A DNA stretch of 64,000 bases from Parvibaculum sp. GTDB taxonomy: Bacteria; Pseudomonadota; Alphaproteobacteria; Parvibaculales; Parvibaculaceae. Of the stretch, positions 17,193 to 26,346 are shown one piece after another (within the stretch, counting starts at the first letter, position 1; the number at the start of each line of letters is the position of its first letter). The stretch covers positions 1,726,992 through 1,790,991 of the forward strand of contig JAUSMV010000030.1 of assembly GCA_030645235.1 (NCBI GenBank), given 5' to 3'. Position numbers and translations under genes: made by a program. Under the pieces are notes generated by a model. The model was not told the DNA's origin. It saw only the letters and a program-made list of their open reading frames with translations, and did no database searches.

Positions 17193-18275
17193 TTAGTTGC
17201 CCCGCGCGGGCTTGCTCGGGTCGAGCGGCCAGCGGGCGAGCGGACTGACATTCAGATCGGATTTCTGACCGAGCGCGAATTTTTCGGCACCGGCCCAAGC
17301 GATCATCGCGCCATTGTCGGTGCAGAGTTTTGGCGGCGGAACGATCAGCTCGTAATTATTTTCTGATGCCGTTTTTTCAAGACGCGCTTTGAGCGCGAGG
17401 TTTGCCGCAACACCGCCCGCGACAACCAAGCGACCGGACGTTTGGTTCAGTATCTCATTGGTCATTTCAATGGCGTGGGCCACGCGGTCCGCAATCACAT
17501 CGCCGACGGCAGTCTGAAAAGCGGCTGCTATATCTGCCTTTGTTTGATCGTCGAGATTTTTCTGCGCCGCTGTGAGCTGGCGCACGGCGGTTTTCAATCC
17601 TGAAAAAGAAAAGTCGCAACCTGCTTTGCCGATGAGCGGACGGGGCAGGGTGAAGCGTGTCGGGTTTCCCGATCTGGCGATTTTTTCAACCGCAGGACCG
17701 CCGGGAAATCCGAGGTTCAAAAGTTTTGCGACCTTGTCGAAGGCCTCGCCCACCGCGTCGTCGATTGTCGTGCCGAGGCGGCGGTATTTTCCGACCGCTT
17801 CAACGATCAAAAGCTGGCTGTGGCCGCCTGAGACAAGAAGTAACAGATAGGGGAAGGCGACGTTGTTGGTGAGCCGCGCGGTCAGCGCGTGGCCTTCGAG
17901 ATGATTGACCGCAATCAGCGGCAGCCCGCGGGCAAGGGCCAGACCTTTGGCGGTCATCAGGCCCACGATGACGCCGCCGATGAGACCCGGACCCGATGTG
18001 ACGGCAATGGCGTCGAGATCGTCCCATTCTGTGCCCGCGTCGCGCATGGCGCGCGCGATCAACCCGTCCAGATGCTCGACATGGGCGCGGGCGGCGATTT
18101 CAGGCACGACGCCGCCAAAGGGGGCGTGTTCTTTGATCTGGGAAAAAATGGCATTTGAAAGGATTTCGCCCCTGATCTGACCCGCGTCATCGACGACACG
18201 GCGCACGACGGCGGCGGCCGTTTCGTCGCAGCTTGTCTCTATACCCAGAATTGTGAGGGTTTTAGCGGTGGTCAC
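17193..18275 (-). CDS. tsaD: tRNA N6-threonylcarbamoyladenosine transferase TsaD
   Basis: 360 residues. Catalyses the transfer of threonylcarbamoyl to A37 of ANN-decoding tRNAs. Signatures: [42 protein letters not shown] (metal-binding His pair), [11 protein letters not shown] and the metal Asp region [12 protein letters not shown]. Length is slightly longer than average at the C-terminus. Divergent from hemC, a usual arrangement in alphaproteobacteria. Its customary neighbour gpsA is displaced by the TetR module. Confidence 0.97.
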   Translation of the reverse strand: MTTAKTLTILGIETSCDETAAAVVRRVVDDAGQIRGEILSNAIFSQIKEHAPFGGVVPEIAARAHVEHLDGLIARAMRDAGTEWDDLDAIAVTSGPGLIGGVIVGLMTAKGLALARGLPLIAVNHLEGHALTARLTNNVAFPYLLLLVSGGHSQLLIVEAVGKYRRLGTTIDDAVGEAFDKVAKLLNLGFPGGPAVEKIARSGNPTRFTLPRPLIGKAGCDFSFSGLKTAVRQLTAAQKNLDDQTKADIAAAFQTAVGDVIADRVAHAIEMTNEILNQTSGRLVVAGGVAANLALKARLEKTASENNYELIVPPPKLCTDNGAMIAWAGAEKFALGQKSDLNVSPLARWPLDPSKPARGN

Positions 18276-18396
18276 GGTGGTCCTTACGGGGCTTTTGAGC
18301 TTCGCCGGGGCGTCAGATCGTTTATATAGTCGGCAAACGCTTTATGCGCCACGTTCCAGACCAAGTTCCAGACCACGCCAAGTTTGAGAGACATTC

Positions 18397-19323
18397 ATGC
18401 AACGCCGCTTCCGCATTGGTACACGCGGGTCAAAACTCGCGCTTATTCAGGCGCATATGGTGGCAGACCATATTGCCCGCGTGGTTGGTGTGCCCGTGGA
18501 CGAGGCGACCGAGATCGTTATTTTCAAGACACAGGGCGATCTGATCCTCGACCGCAACCTGTCTGAAATCGGCGGCAAGGGGCTTTTTACGTTTGAACTC
18601 GAAGAGGCGCTGCATAACAGCTCCATCGATTTTGCGGTTCATTCGATGAAGGATATGCCCACCGCGCTGCCAGACGCGCTCATCATTGATTGCATATTGG
18701 AGCGCGAAGATCCGCGCGATGCGTTTATTTCAACCAAAGGCGCGTCGCTTGCTGATCTGCCTCAAGGCGCGGTTGTCGGCACATCATCATTGCGGCGCGC
18801 GGCGCAGGTTCTCGCCAAGCGTCCTGATGTCAGGATCGTGCCCTTTCGCGGCAATGTTGATACGCGGCTGAAGAAGCTCGCCGATGGTGTGGCCGACGCG
18901 ACGATGCTCGCTATGGCGGGATTAAACCGCATGGATTTGACGGATCGTGTGACGGCACCTTTGTCGCCCGACGAGATGTTGCCCGCTGTGGCGCAGGGTG
19001 CCATCGGCGTTGAGCGGCGCAAAGCCGATGATGAAGCAGCCCTTGTGCTGCATGCTTTTCATCATACTGAAAGCGGTATCCGCATTGCCGCTGAGCGCGC
19101 GCTTCTTGCCGTGCTTGACGGCTCATGCCGTACGCCGATTGCAGCGCTCGCTGAACTCAACGGCAAACGTATGTCGCTGCGTGCGATGATCCTGACACCT
19201 GATGGCAAAGAGGTTTTGGAAACCTCGCGTGACGGCATGGCATCTGACGCGGTCGCTATGGGCGAGGATGCTGGTGCTGAGTTGAAGCGCCGCGCCGGTC
19301 CGCAATTTTTTAAAATCGTGTGA
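18397..19323 (+). CDS. hemC: Hydroxymethylbilane synthase (porphobilinogen deaminase)
   Basis: 308 residues. Joins four porphobilinogens into hydroxymethylbilane. Shows RIGTRGSKLALIQAH at the N-terminus, FAVHSMKDMPTALPD, GTSSLRRAAQVLAKRPD, VAQGAIGVERR, and LDGSCRTPIAALAE with the cysteine that holds the dipyrromethane cofactor. Lipoate and haem steps are not linked here; the next gene is hemD, five bases away, so hemC-hemD-Mic60-hemY appear to be one operon. Confidence 0.97.
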   Translation: MQRRFRIGTRGSKLALIQAHMVADHIARVVGVPVDEATEIVIFKTQGDLILDRNLSEIGGKGLFTFELEEALHNSSIDFAVHSMKDMPTALPDALIIDCILEREDPRDAFISTKGASLADLPQGAVVGTSSLRRAAQVLAKRPDVRIVPFRGNVDTRLKKLADGVADATMLAMAGLNRMDLTDRVTAPLSPDEMLPAVAQGAIGVERRKADDEAALVLHAFHHTESGIRIAAERALLAVLDGSCRTPIAALAELNGKRMSLRAMILTPDGKEVLETSRDGMASDAVAMGEDAGAELKRRAGPQFFKIV

Positions 19324-19328
19324 TCCCC

Positions 19329-20036
19329 ATGCGTTTGCTCGTCACGCGACCGGACGAGGATGCAGCACCGCTTATGGCTGCACTGGAAGCGATGGGCCAT
19401 GAGGCGGTGCATGCGCCGCTTCTGACCGTGCGGCATTTGCCGGACGCCGTTGTGCCTGATGAGGCTTGGGCGGGGTTGCTCGTCACCAGCGCCAACGGGG
19501 TCAGGGCGCTTACCGCGCGGGCTTTTTTTTCGGACTTTTTAAGTGTGCCGGTTTTTGCTGTCGGTGACGCGAGTGCGGCTGCGGCGCGCGCGGCGGGCTT
19601 TCGCCATGTGGTGAGTGCGGCGGGTGATGTGGCTTCGCTTGCAGAATTGGTTGTACGCCAAGCGCCTGCCGGACCCTTGCTGCATGTGGCGGGGACAGTC
19701 GTGGCGGGAGACCTTGCGGGGCTTCTTGCCGCACAAGGGTTCAGGGTTCACCGCGCGGTGCTTTATGAGGCCGTGGCGGCGGACCATCTGCCCGATGCGG
19801 TGGTGGTCGCTCTGAAAGCGGGCAATTTCGATGGGATACTCATTTTCTCACCCCGCACGGGCGCGGTGCTGAAACGGCTGATCGAAGCGGCGGGGCTTCA
19901 GGCCTTGCTTGAGGATCTGACCGCCTATTGCTTGTCGCAGGCGGTGGCGGATGCGCTCAGGGGGCTTCCTTTTGGCCGTGTTGTCGTTGCTGCCGAACCC
20001 CGTCAGGAAGCCCTGCTTGCTTTGATCGAAAAATAA
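19329..20036 (+). CDS. hemD: Uroporphyrinogen-III synthase
   Basis: 235 residues from the ATG at 19329, which starts MRLLVTRPDEDAAPL, the usual HemD opening. Later parts LLVTSANGVRAL and ILIFSPRTGAVLKRL match the two Rossmann-like halves. The family is weakly conserved in sequence, so position directly after hemC strengthens the call. Closes hydroxymethylbilane to uroporphyrinogen III with inversion of ring D. Confidence 0.92.
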   Translation: MRLLVTRPDEDAAPLMAALEAMGHEAVHAPLLTVRHLPDAVVPDEAWAGLLVTSANGVRALTARAFFSDFLSVPVFAVGDASAAAARAAGFRHVVSAAGDVASLAELVVRQAPAGPLLHVAGTVVAGDLAGLLAAQGFRVHRAVLYEAVAADHLPDAVVVALKAGNFDGILIFSPRTGAVLKRLIEAAGLQALLEDLTAYCLSQAVADALRGLPFGRVVVAAEPRQEALLALIEK

Positions 20037-20124
20037 GCATCCCTGCCTTGGGTTCGACATGATCCGCTCTATAGTGGGTGCGAGCTGATTTGCCGTCTTA
20101 CGACCTGAGGTTATGTGAAGCGCG

Positions 20125-21324
20125 ATGCCTGATCCCCAAGACACAAGCGAAAATGAAGGTTCTGAGCCTGAAATCATGCAGCCTGAACGCAACGGGCCGT
20201 CGGCTAAGTCTGCCGCTAAGGAACCGCCGGTGATCGAGGGTAAGGCGGAACCTGTGGGAGTTGCGGAACCGGCAGAGGCCTCAGCGGCGGCACCGGGCGC
20301 GTCACGCATATTCGGACTGGCGCTTGCCGCCGGCATTATCGGCGCGATGGTTCTCGTCGTCGGGCTTCATCAGGCGGGCTATATCGGTTCAGGTGAAACA
20401 GACCCCACGGCACTCGGCGAAATCAATTCACGCCTTGATGCCAATGCGGGCGTTGATGAAAGCCAGTCGGAAAGCCTGAAACAAATCGAGGCGCAGATCG
20501 CCGCGACCGGCAAAGCTGTGGAAGCTTCCGCCGATATCGCAGCGCGGCTTGATGCGGCAGAGGCGAGTGCGGCCTCGCTGAGTGCGGACCTCACGGCCGC
20601 AAAAGAAGATGCGGCGGCAAAGACGGCCCGTCTTGATACGATCGAAAAGAATATGCCGCCCGCCGATATTGCCGCGCAGATCGCGCAATTGTCAGCGATG
20701 GTGAAGGCGCTCAATACGGCGGTTGATTCACTCGCGCCGAACATCGCGGACCTTAATGCCCGTGTTGCAGCGCTTGAAGCCAAGAAAGATGATCCTGACG
20801 CGTCAGCGCGCGCGGCTTTGGGATTGGCGCTTTCCAATCTCTCGCGCGCGGCGACGAGTGCCGAACCTTTTGCGCGCGAGCTTGATGTGGTCGCCGCGTT
20901 CCTTCCCGATGAACCTGAACTAAGCGCGTTGCAGCCTGTCGCTGAAAAAGGCGTGCCGACGCAAGCTGACCTCGAAGCTCAGTTTCCGCAGGTCGTGCAG
21001 GCGGTGCTTGATGCGGAACGTGCGGCAACAAGTGAAAGCCTTTGGGCGCGCTTTGTGTCCAACGCCAAAAAACTTGTGACGCTCAGGCGTACCGGTGAGA
21101 TCGCGGGTGATGATACGGACGCCGTGCTTGCGCGTATGGAAGAGCGCATCGCGCGTCATGATTTGTCAGCCGCGATTTCGGAAGCCAAAGGACTTAAGGG
21201 TCCTGCCGCTGAGGCCGCTAAAGACTGGGTGGCTGATGCAACGGCGCGTGTGACAACGGCGGATTTGCTGTCGGGCCTCACGGCCAATGTGACGAAGCGT
21301 TTGGCGAAGGGCAATGAAGGCTGA
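20125..21324 (+). CDS. Mic60/mitofilin-like membrane protein (COG4223)
   Basis: 399 residues. A disordered acidic/proline N-terminus (1-60) faces the cytoplasm, one membrane span lies at about 62-85 (FGLALAAGIIGAMVLVVGL), then a long alanine-rich coiled coil (100-240) and a C-terminal mitofilin-like domain (SLWARFVSNAKKLVTLRRTG). Alphaproteobacterial Mic60 homologues have this architecture and lie in the haem operon. They shape intracytoplasmic membranes in phototrophs; here the function would be in envelope organisation. The stop codon overlaps the start of hemY (A/TGATG), indicating coupling. Confidence 0.88.
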   Translation: MPDPQDTSENEGSEPEIMQPERNGPSAKSAAKEPPVIEGKAEPVGVAEPAEASAAAPGASRIFGLALAAGIIGAMVLVVGLHQAGYIGSGETDPTALGEINSRLDANAGVDESQSESLKQIEAQIAATGKAVEASADIAARLDAAEASAASLSADLTAAKEDAAAKTARLDTIEKNMPPADIAAQIAQLSAMVKALNTAVDSLAPNIADLNARVAALEAKKDDPDASARAALGLALSNLSRAATSAEPFARELDVVAAFLPDEPELSALQPVAEKGVPTQADLEAQFPQVVQAVLDAERAATSESLWARFVSNAKKLVTLRRTGEIAGDDTDAVLARMEERIARHDLSAAISEAKGLKGPAAEAAKDWVADATARVTTADLLSGLTANVTKRLAKGNEG

Positions 21325-22877
21325 TGCTGAGGGCGCTTTATATATTTCTCGTCATTGCGGTTCTGGCAGCGCTCGGCGTCTGGCTTGCCGATAATCCCGG
21401 TGAGCTGGTGCTTGACTGGCGGGGCTATGAGCTCAGGACGAGCTTTGTCATCGGCTTTGGTTTTCTTGTCGTGCTGGCGGGGCTCGTTCTCATCGCCTGG
21501 CGCATGGCGAGCGGCATTGTGCGCACGCCCGCGAGTGTTTCATCATTCCTCGATCATCGCCGTCGCTCCAACGGATTTCTGGCCTTGTCGCGCGGCATGG
21601 TGGCGGTCGCTGCCGGTGATGCGGCAGACGCCAAGCGTCATGCCGCCCGCGCGCAGAAGCTGCTGGCTGATACGCCTCTGACATTATTGCTTGCGGCTCA
21701 GGCCGCGCAGCTTGAAGGGCGCGACGCAGACGCGAGTGCGCATTTTGAAGCAATGCTGAAATCGCCGGAGACGGCGTTTTTGGGATTGCGCGGATTGTTC
21801 GTGCAGGCGCGCCGTGCCGGTGATCGCACGCGGGCGCTGGAGCTGGCGCGTCAGGCTTTCAGGTTGCGCCCCAATGCGGGCTGGGCAGCGCAGGCTGTGT
21901 TTGAAATTGAAGCGGCGGAAGAAGACTGGGGCGCAGCGCTCAGGACGCTTGATGCGAGCCTCAAAGCCAAACAAATCAGCCGCAATGAGGCGCGTCGCCG
22001 TCGCATGGTGATGCTGTCGGCGCAGGCGATGGCCGCTGCTGAGGCTGCAAAATCCGAAACGGGTGCCCATCGTCAGCAGGCAGATGAAATGGCTCTGCGT
22101 CAGGCCATGCTGGCGGTCGCCCTTGATCCGACATTTGCGCCGGTTGTGGCGCTTGCCGCAAAACTCAATGCGGCAACAGGCCATCCGCGCAAGGGCGCAA
22201 AGCTCATTGAAGCCGCATGGGGGCAGGCGCCGCATCCCGAACTTGCCGAGGCCTATATGGGTCTGGTGGCGGGCGAAAGCAGCTATGACCGGTTCAAGCG
22301 GATGCAGCTTCTCGTCGGGCGCAACCGCGAGCATGTCGAGAGTCGTGTGGCACTGGCGCGAGCCGCCATCGGCGCACGCGACTGGCTCGCCGCGCGCGGT
22401 GCCTTGGAGGTTTTTGTCGGGGCGGGCGCGACGACACGTCCCACGCAGCGCATTTGCGAGTTGATGGCGGAAATCGAAGAAGGCGAGTTCGGCAATCGTG
22501 GCTCGGCGCGTGAATGGTTGTCGCGCGCCTTGCAGGCCCCTGAAGATGCGGCATGGACGGGCGAGGCTTGGCGTTCGCATACATGGACGCCGATCAATCC
22601 GGCGACCGGCGAATTTGATGCGCTGACATGGCGCGAACCCGGCATGCGGCTTGCGGGCGCGGCGATGCCGGTGAGCGATGATGACGCGGGTGATGATATG
22701 CCTTTGGGTGCGGATGTTGCGCCGGTGGCTGTGATTGCGCCTGATCCTGTGCCGGTGCCGCCTGTTGAAGCGGCGCGGGACATAAACGACTATGCGTTGC
22801 ATATGCCTGATGATCCGGGGCCGGACGGTCCTGACGATCTGAGTGATGAAGGTGATCTGGAAAAGAGCGTGCGCTAA
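21324..22877 (+). CDS. HemY family TPR-containing membrane protein
   Basis: 517 residues. HemY N-terminal domain with two membrane spans (about 3-20 and 35-58) and ADNPGELVLDWRGYEL between them, then FLALSRGMVAVAAGDAADAK and TPR-like helical repeats to about residue 430 (FLGLRGLFVQARRAGD, WGAALRTLDASL). The C-terminal 90 residues are acidic and disordered. This family is named for its place in haem operons but is not the protoporphyrinogen oxidase of Gram-positives. Probably a scaffold in the inner membrane. Confidence 0.92.
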   Translation: MLRALYIFLVIAVLAALGVWLADNPGELVLDWRGYELRTSFVIGFGFLVVLAGLVLIAWRMASGIVRTPASVSSFLDHRRRSNGFLALSRGMVAVAAGDAADAKRHAARAQKLLADTPLTLLLAAQAAQLEGRDADASAHFEAMLKSPETAFLGLRGLFVQARRAGDRTRALELARQAFRLRPNAGWAAQAVFEIEAAEEDWGAALRTLDASLKAKQISRNEARRRRMVMLSAQAMAAAEAAKSETGAHRQQADEMALRQAMLAVALDPTFAPVVALAAKLNAATGHPRKGAKLIEAAWGQAPHPELAEAYMGLVAGESSYDRFKRMQLLVGRNREHVESRVALARAAIGARDWLAARGALEVFVGAGATTRPTQRICELMAEIEEGEFGNRGSAREWLSRALQAPEDAAWTGEAWRSHTWTPINPATGEFDALTWREPGMRLAGAAMPVSDDDAGDDMPLGADVAPVAVIAPDPVPVPPVEAARDINDYALHMPDDPGPDGPDDLSDEGDLEKSVR

Positions 22878-22900
22878 GAGCGCTTTTTGGGGGAAGAGAT

Positions 22901-23947
22901 ATGATTAAACGGATTTTTCAGGGCGTGGGCCTCCTTGTTGTGCTGGCGCTTGTGGTTATGGTCGTCTCGATCGTGCGCTTTGACAAAACGATGGAAGAGC
23001 TGGCGCCGAAATATGCGGCCGCACCATCGCAGTTTATTGAGCTTCCCGACGGGGCCAAAGCCCATGTGCGCGATCAGGGCAAGAAAGACGGGCCGGTCCT
23101 CGTCCTCGTGCATGGCTCCAACGCCTCGCTGCATACATGGGAGCCCTGGGTTGCGATCCTCGGTGCCAAATACCGTGTCGTGACGCTCGACATGCCCGGA
23201 CACGGGCTCACCGGCGGCGTACCCAATGATGATTATTCGCGCGACGGCATGGTGAAGTTCACGCATGAAGTGGCCGAAAAACTCGGCCTCACCTCTTATG
23301 CCATTGGCGGCAATTCCATGGGCGGCGGCGTCGCTGCAGCCTATACGCAGGAATATCCCAAGGAAGTCACCGCGCTCATTCTGGTCGATGCGGGTGGCCT
23401 GCCGCGCGTTGCCAACCCTAATGAAAAAGTGCCCCTCGGGTTCCGCATGGCGCGCTGGCCGGTGATCAACAAGGTTTTAAAATATCTCGCACCGCGCAAC
23501 ATCTATGCCGAGGGCGTGCGTAAGGTCTTTGTTGATCAGAGCAAGGTCACTGAGGAGATGATTGACCGCTATTACGACATGAACCTTTATCAGGGCAACC
23601 GCCGCGCTACGGGTATGCGCTTTGCCATGGAATATGACACGAAGGTTGCGGACCGCCTGGGCGAGATCCGCGTGCCGACCCTCATCATGTGGGGCGACAA
23701 GGACGGGCTTATTCCGGTCGCCAGCGCCTATGAATTTCAAAAGCGCATAGAGGGCGCCAAAGTCGTGGTCTATCCCGATGTCGGTCATATTCCGATGGAA
23801 GAAGTGCCCGAAAAGTCTGCCGCTGACGTTGATGCGTTTCTGGCGGAAGCTCTGACGGCAGGCGCTGTCGGCGGGGCGCATGAGGGCGAAACCCTGCCGG
23901 TCGAGCATGAAGGCGAAGTGAAACCGATGGCTGTCAGCCCCGAATAA
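22901..23947 (+). CDS. Membrane-anchored alpha/beta hydrolase
   Basis: 348 residues. N-terminal membrane anchor at about 5-25 (VGLLVVLALVVMVVSIV). Alpha/beta hydrolase core with LVLVHGSNASLHTW (oxyanion region), VVTLDMPGHGLTGG, nucleophile elbow IGGNSMGGGVAAA (Ser), acid in MWGDKDGLIPV (Asp) and PDVGHIPMEEVP (His). The complete triad suggests an active esterase or C-C hydrolase of unknown substrate. It is 23 bases after hemY and may be a last member of that operon. Confidence 0.9.
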   Translation: MIKRIFQGVGLLVVLALVVMVVSIVRFDKTMEELAPKYAAAPSQFIELPDGAKAHVRDQGKKDGPVLVLVHGSNASLHTWEPWVAILGAKYRVVTLDMPGHGLTGGVPNDDYSRDGMVKFTHEVAEKLGLTSYAIGGNSMGGGVAAAYTQEYPKEVTALILVDAGGLPRVANPNEKVPLGFRMARWPVINKVLKYLAPRNIYAEGVRKVFVDQSKVTEEMIDRYYDMNLYQGNRRATGMRFAMEYDTKVADRLGEIRVPTLIMWGDKDGLIPVASAYEFQKRIEGAKVVVYPDVGHIPMEEVPEKSAADVDAFLAEALTAGAVGGAHEGETLPVEHEGEVKPMAVSPE

Positions 23948-24090
23948 GGGACTGTAAGCCATGAGTAAGGGGTTTAAGTTAGTTTAAGCCCTGTCAGGCG
24001 TCCCGTTCCCTCAAAGTCTGTTGCCAAAGAGGGTGGGGCGCGGTATTTGAGGCCGGTTCGTGAGGGTGCTTTTGCCCCGATGAACCCCGT

Positions 24091-24166
24091 GCCGCTTTAG
24101 CTCAGTTGGTAGAGCACCTCATTCGTAATGAGGGGGTCAGGTGTTCGAGTCACCTAAGCGGCACCA
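24091..24166 (+). tRNA. tRNA-Thr (anticodon CGT), CCA encoded
   Basis: 76 bases folding into a full cloverleaf: acceptor GCCGCTT/AAGCGGC, D-loop AGCTCAGTTGGTAGAGC, anticodon stem CCTCA/TGAGG with loop TTCGTAA (anticodon CGT, reads ACG), T-arm GGTGTTCGAGTCACC, discriminator A and genomic CCA. The restriction-modification pair begins 200 bases downstream. Confidence 0.97.
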
Positions 24167-24369
24167 TTTTCAAAACAGTTTTCAATTGATCTTGTTTCGA
24201 GGGCTTATCCGCCCCTGTTTATGCGCATTTTTCCAGTGACAAACTGAATTTAAAAGTTGCACTTGGTTTAGAATGAACTAGAACATAATGAGAACATTAT
24301 CAATTCAATGCTCGAAAATTCAGTTCGTCAGATACAATGGATTGTGTACTGAAAAATGGGGCTGACTAT
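24167..24369 (+). promoter_or_regulatory. AT-rich leader of the restriction-modification genes with a palindrome
   Basis: This AT-rich spacer has the perfect inverted repeat ATAATG-AGAA-CATTAT at 24285-24300, about 70 bases before the methyltransferase ATG. Such a site could serve transcriptional control of the restriction-modification operon, but no controller (C) protein gene is present. No copy of the tRNA 3' end was found beyond the module that would mark an attachment site. Confidence 0.35.
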
Positions 24370-25329
24370 ATGCTGACATCAGTGGAACTCTGTGCAGGTG
24401 CCGGAGGACAAGCTCTGGGTCTGGAAAAAGCAGGCTTTGCTCATACTGCTCTTGTCGAGATTGATCCTCATTGCTGCAACACGCTTAGGCATAACCGGCC
24501 TCAATGGAATGTGCTTGAAGAAGACATGCGGGTCTTCAAAGAGCGCGGCGCTGACTACAGAGGCATTGATTTGCTGGCGGGCGGTCTTCCGTGTCCGCCG
24601 TTTTCTGTTGCCGGTAAACAGTTGGGCGAGCGCGATGAACGCAATCTGTTCAATGATGCGATAGATATTATCGATGCTGCGCGACCGCGCGCCGTCATGA
24701 TTGAGAATGTGCGTGGTTTTCTAGGCGCTGTGTTTCATGACTATCGTGAGCGTTTGAAGAGCCAGTTGGACAAGCTCGGATACAAAGCTGATTGGCGTTT
24801 GCTTAATGCCTCTGATTTCGGTGTGCCGCAACTTCGGCCGCGTGTTGTGATCGTTGCCATCGAAAAACAACGGGCTGAGTTGTTTAATTGGCCGGATCAT
24901 CTTCCGCACAATCCGCCCACGGTTGGAGAGACATTATATGATCTGATGGCCGCACGTGGTTGGCGCGGTGCCGGAAAATGGCGTGACCAAGCAGATGAAA
25001 TTGCACCGACAATTGTAGGTGGCTCAAAGAAGCATGGGGGGCCAGATCTTGGTCCGACCCGCGCGCGTGCTGCATGGGCGACGTTGGGGGTTGAAGGTCG
25101 AACCATTGCTGCTGAGGCGCCTGACCGCTTTCACAAGGGAATGCCAAAACTGACCGTACCCATGGTGGCAAAAATTCAGGGGTTCCCTGACGATTGGCAT
25201 TTCACTGGCGCGAAGACCAACGCTTATCGGCAGGTCGGCAATGCTTTTCCGCCGCCTGTCGCGCAGGCCGTGGCAACACAAATTTCAATTGTTCTTCAGA
25301 AGCGAATGTTGCGAGCTGTGAGCGCATAG
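24370..25329 (+). CDS. DNA cytosine-5 methyltransferase (type II R-M)
   Basis: 319 residues from the ATG at 24370 (an in-frame ATG at 24337 would add 11). Ordered C5-methyltransferase motifs are present: VELCAGAGGQALGLEKAGF (I), GGLPCPPFSVAGKQLGERD (IV, catalytic PCP), MIENVRGFL (VI, ENV), LNASDFGVPQLRPRVVIVA (VIII), and QVGNAFPPPVAQAVA (X). The target-recognition region holds GGSKKHGGPDLGPTRARAAW. It must protect the same sites that the following NaeI-type endonuclease cuts. Specificity is likely GCCGGC-like by association, but this is inference. Confidence 0.93.
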   Translation: MLTSVELCAGAGGQALGLEKAGFAHTALVEIDPHCCNTLRHNRPQWNVLEEDMRVFKERGADYRGIDLLAGGLPCPPFSVAGKQLGERDERNLFNDAIDIIDAARPRAVMIENVRGFLGAVFHDYRERLKSQLDKLGYKADWRLLNASDFGVPQLRPRVVIVAIEKQRAELFNWPDHLPHNPPTVGETLYDLMAARGWRGAGKWRDQADEIAPTIVGGSKKHGGPDLGPTRARAAWATLGVEGRTIAAEAPDRFHKGMPKLTVPMVAKIQGFPDDWHFTGAKTNAYRQVGNAFPPPVAQAVATQISIVLQKRMLRAVSA

Positions 25330-25349
25330 CTTTCCAATAGCTGGAACGT

Positions 25350-26297
25350 GTGACAGGTTACCGAAAAGCGTGGTTTTTTCGGGGCTGTTTTCCATTGAAG
25401 AAGAGTATTCCAAACAGTGCCGTTGTGGCTGGTCATCCTGACTATGCTTTGTTGAGTGCACTCGCGAGCGAAATTTTCCGTTGTGCGGGTGGCGAGGTGG
25501 CGTTGGCAATTAAGTTTCCGGCCATGTTGCGGCAGTGCATCGACGACGTGATTATGACGCCAAAGACCGGTCGGCGTTCATACGACGAGCTTGAAAAAAC
25601 TGAAAAGACCTACATCGGTACGCGCGTTGAGATTGAACTTCGTGCCCTTTTGAAACTGTCGAAGGGTGACAAGCTTGATCTCAAAATTCTGGATTCCGAA
25701 GTTGATGTTAAAAACACGATGGGCAGCAATTGGATGATCCCTACCGAGGCGATCAACCATCCTTGTGTTCTGATTGCCGCCGACGAGGAATACGGCATTT
25801 GTTATCTCGGATTATTTGTGGCGCGGCTCGAGTATCTGACTGAGGGACAAAACAAAGATTCGAAGAAAAGCGTTTCGGCCGCCGGGTTTGCAAATATATT
25901 CTGGTTACTGCGAGACTGTCCGTATCCACCGAACTTTTGGCGAACTATTTCAGCTGAAGTTATTAAAAAGATATTTGTGGAAGACTCTGGAAACCGGCGT
26001 GTAATGGCCCTGTTTCGAGAAGTACAAAAGAGATCAATTGGTCGTGATGTGATCGAAGCGGTTGCACAGCAACCGGATTTTATGAGACGTATTCGTTCTG
26101 ATAATGGCAAGGGAACGCGGGACCGGCTGGCGCGCGAAGGGATCGTACTTCTCTCAGGAAGTTACGATGCCGAGCTGATTGCAGCGTTAGGTTTGCCGCG
26201 TTGCACAGGCAGTGAATTTGTCTCATACAGACCGGAGGCACAGTCAGAGAAAGACGCTGTGGCTCGGTTCGGAATTATTTTGAGTAATGACGAGTGA
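25350..26297 (+). CDS. NaeI-type restriction endonuclease (type IIE)
   Basis: 315 residues from GTG 25350; TTG 25395 is an alternative start that trims a doubtful N-terminus. Matches NaeI along its length as I recall it: TGRRSYDELEKTEKTYIGTR, then VEIEL with a catalytic Glu, DSEVDVKNTMGSNWMIPTEA with the D-x-K pair, ALFREVQKRSIGRDVIEAVA, QQPDFMRRIR and REGIVLL. The two domains correspond to the cleavage domain and the topoisomerase-like effector domain that binds a second site. The gene starts 20 bases after the methyltransferase stop; GC is lower than the flanks, consistent with transfer. Confidence 0.85.
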   Translation: MTGYRKAWFFRGCFPLKKSIPNSAVVAGHPDYALLSALASEIFRCAGGEVALAIKFPAMLRQCIDDVIMTPKTGRRSYDELEKTEKTYIGTRVEIELRALLKLSKGDKLDLKILDSEVDVKNTMGSNWMIPTEAINHPCVLIAADEEYGICYLGLFVARLEYLTEGQNKDSKKSVSAAGFANIFWLLRDCPYPPNFWRTISAEVIKKIFVEDSGNRRVMALFREVQKRSIGRDVIEAVAQQPDFMRRIRSDNGKGTRDRLAREGIVLLSGSYDAELIAALGLPRCTGSEFVSYRPEAQSEKDAVARFGIILSNDE

Positions 26298-26346
26298 AGT
26301 TCGGAGATGCTTGGGAAGCTGTTGCTTCAAGTTTGGAACTAAAATT

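Noticed and set aside
21684..22802. Minus-strand open frame of 372 codons
   Set aside because: Antisense to hemY; composition dominated by Arg and His, no recognisable motif.
24164..26340. tRNA-Thr as an integration site for the R-M module
   Set aside because: No integrase gene and no repeated copy of the tRNA 3' end was found downstream of the module, so site-specific integration is not supported.
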